From: Variovorax sp. SG517
GTDB lineage: Bacteria; Pseudomonadota; Gammaproteobacteria; Burkholderiales; Burkholderiaceae_C
Assembly (NCBI RefSeq): GCF_013376045.1
Contig: NZ_JABMJG010000012.1
Location: forward strand, 1 to 64,000
DNA length: 64,000 bases
Direction of reading: 5' to 3'
Below, piece after piece: positions 16,559-27,930 of this stretch. The stretch's first letter is position 1. The number at the start of each line of letters is the position of its first letter. The notes under the pieces were generated by a model. That model worked only from the letters and a program-made list of their open reading frames with translations. It was not told the origin of the DNA and did no database searches. A program made the position numbers and the translations under genes.

Positions 16559-17230
16559 TTACTCGCGGCGCGCGATGAGATCGCTGAAGAGCTTATGTTC
16601 GCATTCCGGGTCGGAGCATTTCTCGCAAGGCCACGACCAGGAGGCGGGTTTCGCGTCGGACTTGACGCGCGTGCGCGGCCGGCCCTCGTTGCCCGCGATG
16701 GAGACGATCGCGTTCCAGGCGTTGGCCAGCCGCTCGGCGCCGCCGCCGTGCACCACGGCGTACGAGACCTTCGCGCGTGCGAGCGCGGCGCGCACCAGCG
16801 TGTCGGTCGGCTGCTGCGCGTGTGGGCCGTCGCGCATGTCGTCCGCCACCCAGGGCAGGTCGAGCGCGGTCAGCAGCGTGATGGCGTAGCCGCGCTGGGC
16901 GGCCAGGGCGGCTTCGTAGAGTGACGTGTCGGCGAATAGCTGTTCGCTGTAGACGGCCGTCATGAGCGCGGTGGTGTCGGCCACCACCACGCCGGTGGCT
17001 GCGGCGGCTGCGATACGGCGCGTCTGTTCGTCGGCGATGGCCTGCTGCTCGTCGGGGCGCGGCGTGCGGTTCTCGCGTTCGCACCATTCGCGCAGGTATT
17101 CGCTCACCAAGGCGGTCGGCACGCCGCGGTCCTGCAGGCGCTGCGCGATGGCGCGGGCCAGCTCGGTCTTGCCGGTGCTTTCGGCACCCACGAGGGCAAT
17201 GACGCAGCCGGTCGGCAGCACGGGTGTCAT
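16559..17230 (-). CDS. NadR-like ATPase / nicotinamide riboside kinase domain protein
   Basis: This 223-residue P-loop protein of the AAA_28/NadR kinase type has the Walker A motif GAESTGKT at 15-22, as in the ribosylnicotinamide kinase half of NadR. Its ATG overlaps the pnuC stop by four bases. The pairing with the PnuC transporter supports phosphorylation of imported nicotinamide riboside to NMN, which traps it in the cell. It lacks the NMN adenylyltransferase domain of full NadR. Unusual is a C-terminal cluster Cys202-x2-Cys205-x4-Cys210-x-His212, which looks like a small zinc site. Longer frames upstream cover pnuC and are not real. Confidence 0.83.
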   Translation of the reverse strand: MTPVLPTGCVIALVGAESTGKTELARAIAQRLQDRGVPTALVSEYLREWCERENRTPRPDEQQAIADEQTRRIAAAAATGVVVADTTALMTAVYSEQLFADTSLYEAALAAQRGYAITLLTALDLPWVADDMRDGPHAQQPTDTLVRAALARAKVSYAVVHGGGAERLANAWNAIVSIAGNEGRPRTRVKSDAKPASWSWPCEKCSDPECEHKLFSDLIARRE

Positions 17231-17862
17231 GCGCGCGCAGCCTCGACTGCGGTGGAGGGCGGCATGCGCTGGCGCCAGGCAAGGTAGCCGGCCACGCTGA
17301 GCACGGCGAACACCGCGTACAGCCCCACCGTGAGCCACAGGCCCTTGTGGATGAAGAGGCCCACGCTCACCACGTTCACCGCCAGCCAGATCAGCCAGTT
17401 CTCGATGAACTTGCGCCCCAGCAGGAACTGCCCGACCAGGCTCAGGCCGGTGGCGAAACCGTCCCACCAAGGCACGTCGGTGTCGGTGAAGCGGCGCAGG
17501 AAGAGGGCGACCGCAGGCCATGCCACTGCGCAGGCCAGCAGCGTGAGCGCGACGCCGCGCGACGAAAGCCGGCTGACGCGCAGAGCGCTGCCGTCGGCGC
17601 GATGGCCGCGCAGCCACTGCGCCCATCCCCAGAGGGCGACGAGCGCGAAGAAGACCTGCAGCGAGGCGTCGCCGTAGATGCGCGCTTTGGCAAACACCGC
17701 CACGTAGAGCACAGAGCTGACGATGGCCAGCGGCCATCCCCAGTGGATCTCGCGCATGTTGCAGCCCACCATGGCGAGTGCCAGCGTCGACGCGACGAGT
17801 TCGAGCCAGCTGACAGGAGAGCCCCAGAGCAGGAATGCGGGGGCCGAGAGAAGCTCGGTCAT
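17227..17862 (-). CDS. pnuC: Nicotinamide riboside transporter PnuC
   Basis: This is a 211-residue membrane protein with about seven hydrophobic segments, the PnuC length. The conserved W-x-x-S-x-x-YVAVFAKARIYGDASLQ and NWLIWLAVNVVSVGLF segments, which carry the ligand-contacting Trp and Asn residues, are clear. It facilitates nicotinamide riboside entry; the cotranscribed kinase-like gene (four-base overlap) would drive uptake by phosphorylation. It lies 25 bases downstream of ftsB on the same strand. No upstream NAD-responsive riboswitch was seen, since it sits inside a longer operon. Confidence 0.88.
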   Translation of the reverse strand: MTELLSAPAFLLWGSPVSWLELVASTLALAMVGCNMREIHWGWPLAIVSSVLYVAVFAKARIYGDASLQVFFALVALWGWAQWLRGHRADGSALRVSRLSSRGVALTLLACAVAWPAVALFLRRFTDTDVPWWDGFATGLSLVGQFLLGRKFIENWLIWLAVNVVSVGLFIHKGLWLTVGLYAVFAVLSVAGYLAWRQRMPPSTAVEAARA

Positions 17863-17887
17863 CAGCAGGCGGAAAGATGAAGAAGGG

Positions 17888-18166
17888 TCAGTGCGCGATT
17901 TGTACGAACACTTCGTTCGGTTTCACCATGCCGAGCTCGGCGCGCGCCCGTTCCTCGACCATCTCGAGGCCGTCCTTGAGGTCGTTGACCTCGGAGCTCA
18001 GGCGCTCGTTGTTCAGCGCGGCCTTGGCGTTGGCTTCCTTCTGGTCGGCCAGCTTGGTGCGCAACTGGGCCACGTCGCGCACGCTGCCGCGCCCGTTCCA
18101 CAGCTGCCACTGCAGGATGGCCAGCAGGAGCAGCAGGACGATCGGAGGAACGAGGCGGGCGCGCAT
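17888..18166 (-). CDS. ftsB: Cell division protein FtsB
   Basis: FtsB is a bitopic inner-membrane protein that joins FtsL and FtsQ in the divisome. The 92-residue product has one N-terminal membrane span (about 7-23) followed by a coiled coil with heptad leucines to about residue 75, then the short conserved tail ERARAELGMVKPNE. It follows eno by 19 bases, the classic eno-ftsB arrangement, which supports the symbol. Confidence 0.92.
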   Translation of the reverse strand: MRARLVPPIVLLLLLAILQWQLWNGRGSVRDVAQLRTKLADQKEANAKAALNNERLSSEVNDLKDGLEMVEERARAELGMVKPNEVFVQIAH

Positions 18167-18185
18167 GCCGCGTGGCGTCCGGGCG

Positions 18186-19469
<1,284 letters not shown>

Positions 19470-19533
19470 CTTCTGTCTTTCTCTTTCTGGTCTCTTTGGG
19501 CGGATGAATAGATGGGAAAACGGATCGGACGGC

Positions 19534-19820
19534 TCAGAGGCCCTCGACGGCGATCATGTTCATGATCGCGGCGCCGGCACGCGCCTCGCGCGCCTTGAGG
19601 TACTCGGGCGTCTCGTAGAAGGCCTTGGCCTTCTCGAAGCTGGGGAACTTGAGGATCACGATGCGCGTGGGCTTCCAGTCGCCTTCCAGCGGCTGCACCT
19701 GGCCGCCGCGCACGCACACCTCGGCGCCATGCGCCTGCATGGCGACGGTGGACCACTTCTTGTATTCCTCGTACTGCGTCGGGTTCGTGACCTCGACATG
19801 CGCGATGACGTAGCCGCTGC

Positions 19821-19824
<4 letters not shown>
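19534..19824 (-). CDS. DUF1330 domain-containing protein
   Basis: This 96-residue cytoplasmic protein has a dimeric ferredoxin-like alpha/beta fold of the DUF1330 family. It shows the family's Y-V-I-A-x-V-x-V start, a central W-x-P-x-R-I-V-I-L-x-F strand, and the Y-x-x-x-x-Y-L-x-x-R helix. No function is established for the family. Its ATG overlaps the stop of pyrG by four bases, so translation is coupled to CTP synthase. A 64-base gap separates it from eno. Confidence 0.88.
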
Positions 19825-21503
<1,679 letters not shown>

Positions 21504-21627
21504 GCCAGTTCCGGACGCTGTGAATCCGGGCAGTGGGAAATTGCGATTATAGGTGTGCCCTTCGCGACACCTCCCGCCAAGGGCTTGTTGCCTTGGGGCC
21601 GATGGCATGTGAGCAACAATACAGCCC

Positions 21628-22851
21628 ATGCAAGACCTCGCCGGCAAACACATCGTCCTGGGCCTCACCGGAGGCATCGCCTGCTACAAGTCGGCCGAGC
21701 TGTGCCGGCTGTTCGTGAAGGCGGGCGCGACCGTCCAGGTGGTCATGACCGAGGCGGCCGAGCAGTTCATCACGCCCGTGACCATGCAGGCGCTCTCGGG
21801 GCGTACCGTCTATACCTCGCAGTGGGACACCCGCGAGCCCAACAACATGCCGCACATCAACCTGAGCCGCGAGGCCGACGCGATCGTGCTGGCGCCCTGC
21901 AGCGCCGACTTCATCGCCCGGCTGGTGCAGGGCCGCTCCGACGACCTGCTGAGCCTGATGTGCCTGGCCCGCCCGATGGACCGCGTTCCGCTGCTGATCG
22001 CCCCGGCCATGAACCGCGAGATGTGGGTTCATCCCGCCACGCAGCGCAACCTGATGCAGGTGGCCGCCGACGGCGCGACCGTGCTGGGCGTGGGTAACGG
22101 TTGGCAGGCCTGCGGCGAGACCGGCGACGGCCGCATGCTGGAGCCGGCACAGCTGCTGGAAGACATCACCGCCTTCTTCAGCCCCAAGCTGCTGGCGGGG
22201 CAGAAGGTGCTGGTCACGGCCGGCCCGACCTTCGAGGCGCTGGACCCGATACGCGGCATCACCAACCATTCGTCCGGCAAGATGGGCTTCGCCATCGCCC
22301 GGGCTGCCCGCGAGGCGGGCGCCGAGGTCACGTTGGTGGCCGGCCCGGTGCACCTGCCCACCCCGCGCGGCGTGACGCGCGTCGACGTGCTCTCGGCGCA
22401 GGACATGCTCGAAGCCACCACGCGCGCTGCGCAGAGTGCTAGCATTTTTGTAGCTACGGCGGCTGTTGCCGACTGGCGCCCGGCCACACAGAGCGATCAG
22501 AAGATCAAGAAGGACGGCAGCGGCAGGACGCCGGTGCTCCACTTCACCGAAAACACCGACATCCTCCTTTCCGTCGCGAAGAGCGAGCGGGCGCAGTCGA
22601 AGAAGCTCTTCTGCGTGGGCTTCGCCGCCGAGAGCGAGAACCTTGCCGAACACGCCAAGGCCAAGCGCGAGCGCAAGGGCATCCCGCTGCTGGTGGGCAA
22701 TATCGGCCCGCTGACCTTCGGGCAGGACGACAACGCGCTGCTGCTGGTCGATGCCAACGGCGTGCGCGAACTGCCGCGCGCACCCAAGCTCACGCTGGCG
22801 CGCGAGCTCATGACCGAGATCGCAGCGAGGCTTCCCGACTGGAGGGTCTGA
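21628..22851 (+). CDS. coaBC: Bifunctional phosphopantothenoylcysteine decarboxylase / phosphopantothenate-cysteine ligase
   Basis: CoaBC carries out two consecutive steps of coenzyme A synthesis. This 407-residue protein has the flavin-binding CoaC domain (about 1-190; GITGGIA-type start, active-site His in MPHINLS, and the PAMNREMW and ACGETGDGRM motifs). The CoaB domain (about 195-407) includes VTAGPTFEALDPIRGITNHSSGKMG, AAVADWRP and the lysine motif KIKKDG. A 17-base dispersed palindrome (22438-22454) is embedded in frame just before the AAVADW motif. The next gene overlaps its stop by one base. Confidence 0.95.
   Translation: MQDLAGKHIVLGLTGGIACYKSAELCRLFVKAGATVQVVMTEAAEQFITPVTMQALSGRTVYTSQWDTREPNNMPHINLSREADAIVLAPCSADFIARLVQGRSDDLLSLMCLARPMDRVPLLIAPAMNREMWVHPATQRNLMQVAADGATVLGVGNGWQACGETGDGRMLEPAQLLEDITAFFSPKLLAGQKVLVTAGPTFEALDPIRGITNHSSGKMGFAIARAAREAGAEVTLVAGPVHLPTPRGVTRVDVLSAQDMLEATTRAAQSASIFVATAAVADWRPATQSDQKIKKDGSGRTPVLHFTENTDILLSVAKSERAQSKKLFCVGFAAESENLAEHAKAKRERKGIPLLVGNIGPLTFGQDDNALLLVDANGVRELPRAPKLTLARELMTEIAARLPDWRV
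22438..22454. repeat. Short dispersed palindrome GCTA-N9-TAGC, copy 2
   Basis: GCTAGCATTTTTGTAGC lies in frame inside the CoaB domain of coaBC and is strikingly AT-rich for its setting. It encodes part of SASIFVATAAV. It shares the 4-9-4 layout with the copies at 9362 and 30687. Confidence 0.65.
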
Positions 22852-23315
22852 TGATGAACCCCGAATGGAACACGCCGCCTAACGGCGATTTCGCCCGCTA
22901 TGTCGAGCGGCTGGCCGCGCAGGCGGCGCTGCCGAAGCGGGCCGCTTCGCCTGGCGAGCACGGCCTCGACGTCGGCATGACGCCGACCGCGGGCCCGCAC
23001 CAGGGGCAGGGCCCCGTCACGGCCGCGATGCAGCGCGCCGAGCTGCCGCCCGGCGAGGTGCCGAGAAAGCAGCCGGGCTCGTTCGACCCGGCGCTGCTCA
23101 AGGTGCTCGGCATCTTCGGCGCGCTGGCATTCCTGGTGCTCTGGGCGGCGGGCGTGCCCTTCGGCGTGCTGATCGTCCTGGCGGCGCTGGCCGCCTGGTT
23201 CGGCAAGAAACTGAAGGGCGTGAAGTTCACCCCCGGCGTCGCCAAGTGGCAGCAGGTGCTCGAAGAGGCGGCCCGAAAACAAAGAGAACAGCAACAGAAA
23301 CAAGGCAACAACTAA
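22851..23315 (+). CDS. Conserved membrane protein of unknown function
   Basis: I do not recognise this 154-residue protein. The N-terminal 75 residues are polar and Pro/Gly-rich. Two hydrophobic segments follow at about 83-100 and 103-118, then a charged Lys/Gln-rich tail ending in QREQQQKQG. It begins at the first of two adjacent ATGs (22851, 22854), overlaps the coaBC stop by one base, and has a strong ribosome site (GGAGGG at 22841). The dut gene starts immediately after its stop, so coaBC, this gene and dut form one operon. A role linked to coenzyme A or nucleotide pools is not implied by sequence. Confidence 0.8.
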   Translation: MMNPEWNTPPNGDFARYVERLAAQAALPKRAASPGEHGLDVGMTPTAGPHQGQGPVTAAMQRAELPPGEVPRKQPGSFDPALLKVLGIFGALAFLVLWAAGVPFGVLIVLAALAAWFGKKLKGVKFTPGVAKWQQVLEEAARKQREQQQKQGNN

Positions 23316-23762
23316 GTGAAAGTCGACGTTCGCATCCTCGATCCGCGCATGGTGGATCAACTGCCCGCATACGCCACCCCCGGAAGCGCGGGCCTCGACC
23401 TGAGAGCCTGCCTCGACGCCCCCATCACGCTGGAGCCCAACGGCTGGCAGCTGGTGGGCACCGGCATCGCCATCCACCTGGCCGACCCGGCCTATGCGGC
23501 GCTCATCCTTCCGCGCTCGGGGCTGGGCCACAAGCACGGTATCGTGCTGGGCAACCTCGTCGGCCTGATCGACAGCGACTACCAGGGCGAGCTGAAGATC
23601 AGCGCCTGGAACCGCAGCGACACGCCCTTCGTGCTGAACCCGATGGAGCGGCTGGCGCAACTGGTGATCGTGCCCGTGGTGCAGGCGCAGTTTCGTGTGG
23701 TCACGGAATTTGCACCTACGCAACGCGGCGAGGGCGGATACGGCTCCACCGGCAAACATTGA
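23316..23762 (+). CDS. dut: dUTP diphosphatase
   Basis: Dut hydrolyses dUTP to dUMP, keeping uracil out of DNA and supplying dTMP synthesis. The 148-residue subunit forms a trimer. The five conserved motifs are present in order: AGLDLRA, PRSGLGHKHG, GLIDSDYQGEL, RLAQLVIVP and the C-terminal RGEGGYGSTG that closes the active site. The start is GTG at 23316, directly abutting the stop of the upstream gene. coaBC-dut linkage is common in proteobacteria. Confidence 0.95.
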   Translation: MKVDVRILDPRMVDQLPAYATPGSAGLDLRACLDAPITLEPNGWQLVGTGIAIHLADPAYAALILPRSGLGHKHGIVLGNLVGLIDSDYQGELKISAWNRSDTPFVLNPMERLAQLVIVPVVQAQFRVVTEFAPTQRGEGGYGSTGKH

Positions 23763-23945
23763 GCGAATCCTGAAGATCGGCTGAGTTTCCGGGCGGTAAA
23801 GAGCGGAACCGGCCCGGGCCTTGCGGCCTCGAAGGTTTCAGTGTGTGAACGGCGTCATCGCGGCCGATGCTGCGGCGTTAGTCAGGCACACGCAGGGTGC
23901 ATGCATTCATCATCCTTGCATCGTTCTTTCCGAGGAGCCTCCAAC

Positions 23946-24446
23946 ATGAAGATCTCAATGCGCTTTGTTTCCGTCACCGCTTCCGTGCTGGCCGTGGCCA
24001 CGCTCACGGCGTGCGTGGCACCGGCGCCCGTCTACCAGACCTCGCGCTATCCCTACCAGGCGCCTCCGCAGGCCATTCCCTATCAGGAAGCTTCCTACGT
24101 CGAGTACGGCCACGTGGCCAACATCGAGGTGCTGCGCAGCGAAACCGCCGGCACCGGCACCACGGGTGGCGGTGCCGTCGCCGGTGGCGTCATCGGCGGC
24201 GTGGTGGGCAACCAGTTCGGCCGAGGCAATGGCCGCGCCGCGGCGACCGCGCTGGGCATCGTGGGCGGCGCCCTGCTGGGCAACACCATCGAGGCGCAGC
24301 AGAACGGTCCGCGCGTCTACGAGATGTACCGGGTGTCGGTGCAGACCGACCGCGGCGGCTACCGCGCCTTCGACGTGCAGAGCCCCGGCGACCTGCGCAT
24401 CGGCGACCGCGTGCGCATCGACAACGGCCAGATCTCGCGGATGTAA
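23946..24446 (+). CDS. Glycine zipper 2TM domain lipoprotein (SlyB-like)
   Basis: This 166-residue outer-membrane lipoprotein has a signal peptide with lipobox LTAC at Cys23. A glycine-rich double-helix segment at about 80-118 (GGGAVAGGVIGGVVGNQFGRG and a second Gly-rich helix) is the Rick_17kDa/glycine-zipper domain seen in SlyB and Pal-adjacent lipoproteins. The C-terminal 45 residues form a small beta domain (YRVSVQTDRGGYRAFDV). The ATG at 23946 was chosen because it begins the signal peptide. A strong bidirectional terminator follows. The 183 bases upstream (23763-23945) contain no gene. Confidence 0.85.
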   Translation: MKISMRFVSVTASVLAVATLTACVAPAPVYQTSRYPYQAPPQAIPYQEASYVEYGHVANIEVLRSETAGTGTTGGGAVAGGVIGGVVGNQFGRGNGRAAATALGIVGGALLGNTIEAQQNGPRVYEMYRVSVQTDRGGYRAFDVQSPGDLRIGDRVRIDNGQISRM

Positions 24447-24471
24447 GCGAACCCCCGCTCGTCGGGGAACG

Positions 24472-24497
24472 AAAAAGCCGGGCATGCCCGGCTTTTT
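24472..24497. terminator. Bidirectional terminator between the lipoprotein gene and slyD
   Basis: AAAAAGCCGGGC-AT-GCCCGGCTTTTT (24472-24497) is a perfect inverted repeat with A and T runs on both sides. It serves the convergent genes ending at 24446 (plus) and 24519 (minus). Confidence 0.93.
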
Positions 24498-24518
24498 CAT
24501 GGGTGGCGCATGCCGCCG

Positions 24519-25043
24519 TCAGTGCAGCGTCTCGTTGCCAGGCGCCATCGGCGCGACCTTGAAGAAGCCCGTGCCTGCCGTGCCGCGGCCGATTTCCTCT
24601 TCGGTGGCCTCGCGCACCGAGCGCACCGTGATGTCGAGCCGGATCGCGATGCCGGCCAGCGGATGGTTGCCGTCGAGCACGAGGTGGTCGGGATAGATCT
24701 CGGCCACGGTGTAGATCGTGTCCTTCGGAATGTCGGCATTCACGCCCTTGGGCAGGGCGGAGCCGTCGAAGGTCATGCCCTCTTCCGTGCCTTCGGGGAA
24801 GAGCGAGCGCGGCTCCAGGAAGAGCAACTGGTCGTTGAAGTCGCCGAAGCCTTGTTCCGGCTCGATCTGCAGTTGCACCCGGGCGCCGGGTTCATGGCCC
24901 TGCAGGGCCGCTTCGATCACGTCGAAGAGATCGTCGCCGCCGACCAGGAATTCGACCGGCTCGTCGAGCACGTCAAGCACGTCGCCGAGCGTGTCTTTCA
25001 TCGTCCAGGTCAGGCCGACCACGCATTGTTCAGAGATTTCCAT
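24519..25043 (-). CDS. slyD: FKBP-type peptidyl-prolyl isomerase, SlyD-like
   Basis: This 174-residue cytoplasmic isomerase and chaperone has the FKBP half-domain, then the inserted IF flap (about 72-125), then the returning strand with the family motif DGNHPLAG near 130. The His/Cys-rich metal-binding tail of E. coli SlyD is absent, so nickel handling for hydrogenase is unlikely. The gene is divergent from roxA with only 14 bases between the two start codons, so their promoters must overlap each other's coding starts. Confidence 0.87.
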   Translation of the reverse strand: MEISEQCVVGLTWTMKDTLGDVLDVLDEPVEFLVGGDDLFDVIEAALQGHEPGARVQLQIEPEQGFGDFNDQLLFLEPRSLFPEGTEEGMTFDGSALPKGVNADIPKDTIYTVAEIYPDHLVLDGNHPLAGIAIRLDITVRSVREATEEEIGRGTAGTGFFKVAPMAPGNETLH

Positions 25044-25057
25044 TGCAGAATTCTCCC

Positions 25058-26200
25058 ATGGAGATCAACAAACCGCTGCCCTTGCTGGGTGGCCTGAGCG
25101 CCGCGCAGTTCATGCGGCGGCATTGGCAGAAGAAACCCTTGCTCGTGCGGCAGGCGATACCCGCGATGGTGCCACCGATCGAGCGTTCCGAGTTGTTCGC
25201 GCTTGCCGGGCGTGAGGATGTCGAATCGCGCCTCATCCGCCACGGCAAGGCCGGCTGGTCGCTGAAGCACGGGCCGCTCGCCCGGCGCGCACTGCCGCCG
25301 CTGAAGCAGCCGGCGTGGACGCTGCTGGTGCAAGGCGTCGACCTGCATCACGAGGGCGTGCACGAACTGATGCGGCAGTTCCGCTTCCTGCCCGACGCCC
25401 GCCTCGACGACCTGATGATCAGCTATGCGAGCGACACCGGCGGCGTGGGCGCGCATTTCGACAGCTACGACGTGTTCCTGCTGCAGGCGCAGGGGCGCCG
25501 GCGCTGGTCCATCGGCAAGCAGGGCGACCTGCGCCTGCAGCCGGGCCTGCCGCTGAAGATCCTCGAGAACTTCGAGCCCGAGCAGACCTTCGTGCTCGAG
25601 CCCGGCGACATGCTCTACCTGCCGCCGCGCTATGCCCATGATGGCGTGGCAGTGGGCGACGACTGCATGACCTGCTCCATCGGCCTGCGTTCGTCGGCAC
25701 TTGGCGAGTTCGGCGCCGACCTGCTCGCGCGCATGGCGCAGGCCTATGCGGAAGACCTGGAAGACGCCGGCCCGGCCGAGCTGGCGCGCTACCGTGATCC
25801 GACGCAGCCGGCGGTCGATGCACCGGCAGCGATGCCCGCCGCGCTGCAGGGCTTTGCGCGCAAGGCCATCGAGGCTGCGCTGCGCGACCCCGACGCCATC
25901 GAGCGCGCTCTCGGCGAGTCGCTCACCGAGCCCAAGGCCAACGTCTGGTTCGGCGAAGGCGGCGAGGCGCCCGACGCGATGCAGCACGTGAAGCTCGATC
26001 GCCGCACGCGCATGCTCTACGACGCGCGGCACATCTACATCAACGGAGAGAGCTTTCGCGCGGGCGGTGCCGACGCGACGCTGATGCGCAAGCTGGCCGA
26101 CCGCCGCGAGCTCGGCCCGCGCGAACTCGCGCGTGCCAGCGAGGGCGCTCTTGCATTGCTTGGCGAGTGGTGCGAGGCAGGGTGGCTCCATGCCGGATGA
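25058..26200 (+). CDS. roxA: Ribosomal oxygenase RoxA (YcfD-like cupin)
   Basis: This 380-residue Fe(II)/2-oxoglutarate oxygenase of the YcfD type hydroxylates an arginine on ribosomal protein L16 in E. coli. The JmjC-type iron triad is visible: His133 and Asp135 in GAHFDSY, and His194 in RYAHDGVAV. The N-terminal HWQKKPLLVRQA segment is family-typical, and the C-terminal winged-helix and dimerisation part is present. The ATG at 25058 was chosen because the longer frame would overlap the slyD start. The following gene overlaps it by 11 bases. Confidence 0.9.
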   Translation: MEINKPLPLLGGLSAAQFMRRHWQKKPLLVRQAIPAMVPPIERSELFALAGREDVESRLIRHGKAGWSLKHGPLARRALPPLKQPAWTLLVQGVDLHHEGVHELMRQFRFLPDARLDDLMISYASDTGGVGAHFDSYDVFLLQAQGRRRWSIGKQGDLRLQPGLPLKILENFEPEQTFVLEPGDMLYLPPRYAHDGVAVGDDCMTCSIGLRSSALGEFGADLLARMAQAYAEDLEDAGPAELARYRDPTQPAVDAPAAMPAALQGFARKAIEAALRDPDAIERALGESLTEPKANVWFGEGGEAPDAMQHVKLDRRTRMLYDARHIYINGESFRAGGADATLMRKLADRRELGPRELARASEGALALLGEWCEAGWLHAG

Positions 26201-26693
26201 GGCGTCCGGTTCAGCCTTGCCTGAAGGGCGCTTCGACGGCCGCGAAGCCTTCGATGCGCTCCTGCGCAACGCGCTCTCTGCCGCGGCGCGCGAGGGCTGG
26301 AAGGAGATCGTCTTCAGCGACGCCGACTTCGTTGACTGGCCCCTCGGCGAGCGCGCGACCATCGAGGCGCTGCAAGCCTGGTCGGCGAGCGGCCGCCGCC
26401 TGATGCTGCTCGCGCAGCGCTACGACGTTCTCGAACGCGGCCATGCGCGCTTCGTTGCATGGCGCCGCATGTGGGACCACATCATCGAATGCCGCGCCAC
26501 CGGCAAGGCCGCGGGCTCGGAAGTGCCGAGCGCCATCTGGACGCCCACATGGTTCGTGCACCGCATCGACCCTGAACGCGGCAGGGGCGTGAGCGGGACC
26601 GATTCGCGTGCGCGCCGTGAACTGCGCGAGGCCATCGAAGAGTTCTGGCGCCTCGGGCGCGCCGCGTTTCCGGCATCGACACTCGGCTTGTAA
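26190..26693 (+). CDS. Conserved protein of unknown function downstream of roxA
   Basis: This 167-residue soluble protein does not match a family I can name. A central block, EIVFSDADFVDWPLGERATIEALQAWS followed by LMLLAQRYDVLERGHARFV, looks like a phospholipase-D/HKD-like or MIT-type sensing fold. A conserved WRRMWDHIIECR segment follows, then a charged helical C-terminus. The ATG at 26190 overlaps the roxA stop by 11 bases and has GCAGGGTGG upstream, so translation is coupled to RoxA. A role in the same ribosome-related context is possible but only inferred. Confidence 0.72.
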   Translation: MPDEASGSALPEGRFDGREAFDALLRNALSAAAREGWKEIVFSDADFVDWPLGERATIEALQAWSASGRRLMLLAQRYDVLERGHARFVAWRRMWDHIIECRATGKAAGSEVPSAIWTPTWFVHRIDPERGRGVSGTDSRARRELREAIEEFWRLGRAAFPASTLGL

Positions 26694-26787
26694 GCCAATG
26701 CCGCGAATGCGGCCGCGAGACATATTCGGGCGGATATGCAGGTCTAGAATTTTTTCGTTCCTGACCTTCATTGCCAAAGGAGTTTCC

Positions 26788-27069
26788 ATGAAGAAGTCAT
26801 CGTCCGTCCTGATCGCCTCGCTGATTGCCGCTGCCGCGCTCGTCGCCTGCGGGAAGAAGGAGGATGCAGCGCCGGCTGTAGTGACGCCGCCTCCTGCGCC
26901 TGTGACCGAACCCGCGCCTGCACCCGCCGCTCCGGCTCCTGCACCATCGGCCGATCCGGGCGCATCGTCTTCGTCGTCGACCGCGCCTTCCTCGGGCTCT
27001 CAATCAGCGCTCGATGCTGCGAACGCTGCGACCGAGGCCGCGAAGAAGAATGAAGCACCGAAGCAGTAA
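26788..27069 (+). CDS. Small Ala/Pro-rich lipoprotein
   Basis: This 93-residue exported lipoprotein has a lipobox LVAC at Cys21. The mature part is low complexity: a Pro/Ala stretch at 30-58, then Ser-rich, then an Ala/Lys/Glu tail. It probably tethers to the outer membrane and spans toward the peptidoglycan, as other short Pro/Ala lipoproteins do, but no function is known. A good ribosome site (AAAGGAG) and a following strong terminator show an independent transcription unit. Confidence 0.78.
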   Translation: MKKSSSVLIASLIAAAALVACGKKEDAAPAVVTPPPAPVTEPAPAPAAPAPAPSADPGASSSSSTAPSSGSQSALDAANAATEAAKKNEAPKQ

Positions 27070-27093
27070 ACAGCAAGCGCTGCATCAGCGATG

Positions 27094-27121
27094 AAAAAGC
27101 CGCCATGAGGCGGCTTTTTTT
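27094..27121. terminator. Bidirectional terminator
   Basis: GCCGCC (27099-27104), loop ATGA and GGCGGC (27109-27114) form the stem. A5 before and T7 after make it usable by the small lipoprotein gene and by the convergent hydrolase gene ending at 27149. Confidence 0.92.
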
Positions 27122-27148
27122 CTTAGGAGAGCGTGAGGGCCCTGGCGC

Positions 27149-27925
27149 TCAGACGTCGAGCCAGGGCGAGCCTGCGCTGGCCGTGGCCGTCAGCATCTCC
27201 GACTCGTTGCCGCCCAGCGCTTCGGCCATGAGGCGCCGCACGATCTCGGGCCGGTTGTTCTGCTCGCTCAGGTGGGCCGCGACCACGTGCCGCAGCCCGT
27301 CGTGGAGAAGCGCGCGTGCGATCTCCGCGGCGGCCGTGTTCGACAGGTGCCCGTAGTTGCCGCCCACGCGGTGCTTGAGAAAGGGCGGGTAGCTCGAGTT
27401 CGCCAGCAGATCGCTGTCGTGGTTGAACTCCAGCAGCAGCGAATGCACGCCGCCCAGCCGTGCCAGCACGTGGGCCGTGGCGTGCCCCAGGTCGGTCAGC
27501 ACGCCCAGGGTGCGGTTGCCGTCGGTGCAGCGCAGCTGCAGCGGTTCGCGCGCATCGTGCGGAACGGTGAAGGGCTGCACGCAGATGTCGCCGACCGTGA
27601 ACTCGGCATCGTCGCGCGCGAGGTTCAGCAGGCCCTCGAAGTCGCGCCCGCCGGTGGCGAGCCACGTACCTTCGCTCATCCAGACTGGAATGCGGTTGCG
27701 CCGCGACAGCGAATGGGCGCAGCCGATGTGGTCGCCGTGCTCGTGTGTCACGAAGACCGCATCGATGTCGCTGGCTGCAAGGCCTGCCTGGGCCAGGCGC
27801 AGGTCGAGCTGCTTGATGCCGAAGCCGCAGTCGACGAGGAGGCGGGAGGTGCGGCCGGCGCTGGTCGTCTCGACCAGCGCGGCGTTGCCCGTGCTGCCGC
27901 TGCCGAGGCTTCGGAAGCGGAGCAT
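27149..27925 (-). CDS. MBL-fold metallo-hydrolase (WalJ/YycJ-like)
   Basis: This 258-residue metallo-beta-lactamase-fold protein has the metal motif THEHGDHIG near residue 60, later metal His/Asp residues (VPHD, DLGH, and a C-terminal AAHLSEQN). It is closest in form to YycJ/WalJ-type nucleases or phosphodiesterases. The start is the ATG at 27925 beginning MLRFRSLGSGSTGN, the family's usual opening; longer frames overlap bamC. The gene follows bamC by five bases on the same strand, so dapA, bamC and this gene form a run. The substrate is unknown. Confidence 0.87.
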   Translation of the reverse strand: MLRFRSLGSGSTGNAALVETTSAGRTSRLLVDCGFGIKQLDLRLAQAGLAASDIDAVFVTHEHGDHIGCAHSLSRRNRIPVWMSEGTWLATGGRDFEGLLNLARDDAEFTVGDICVQPFTVPHDAREPLQLRCTDGNRTLGVLTDLGHATAHVLARLGGVHSLLLEFNHDSDLLANSSYPPFLKHRVGGNYGHLSNTAAAEIARALLHDGLRHVVAAHLSEQNNRPEIVRRLMAEALGGNESEMLTATASAGSPWLDV

Positions 27926-27930
27926 GCGGG

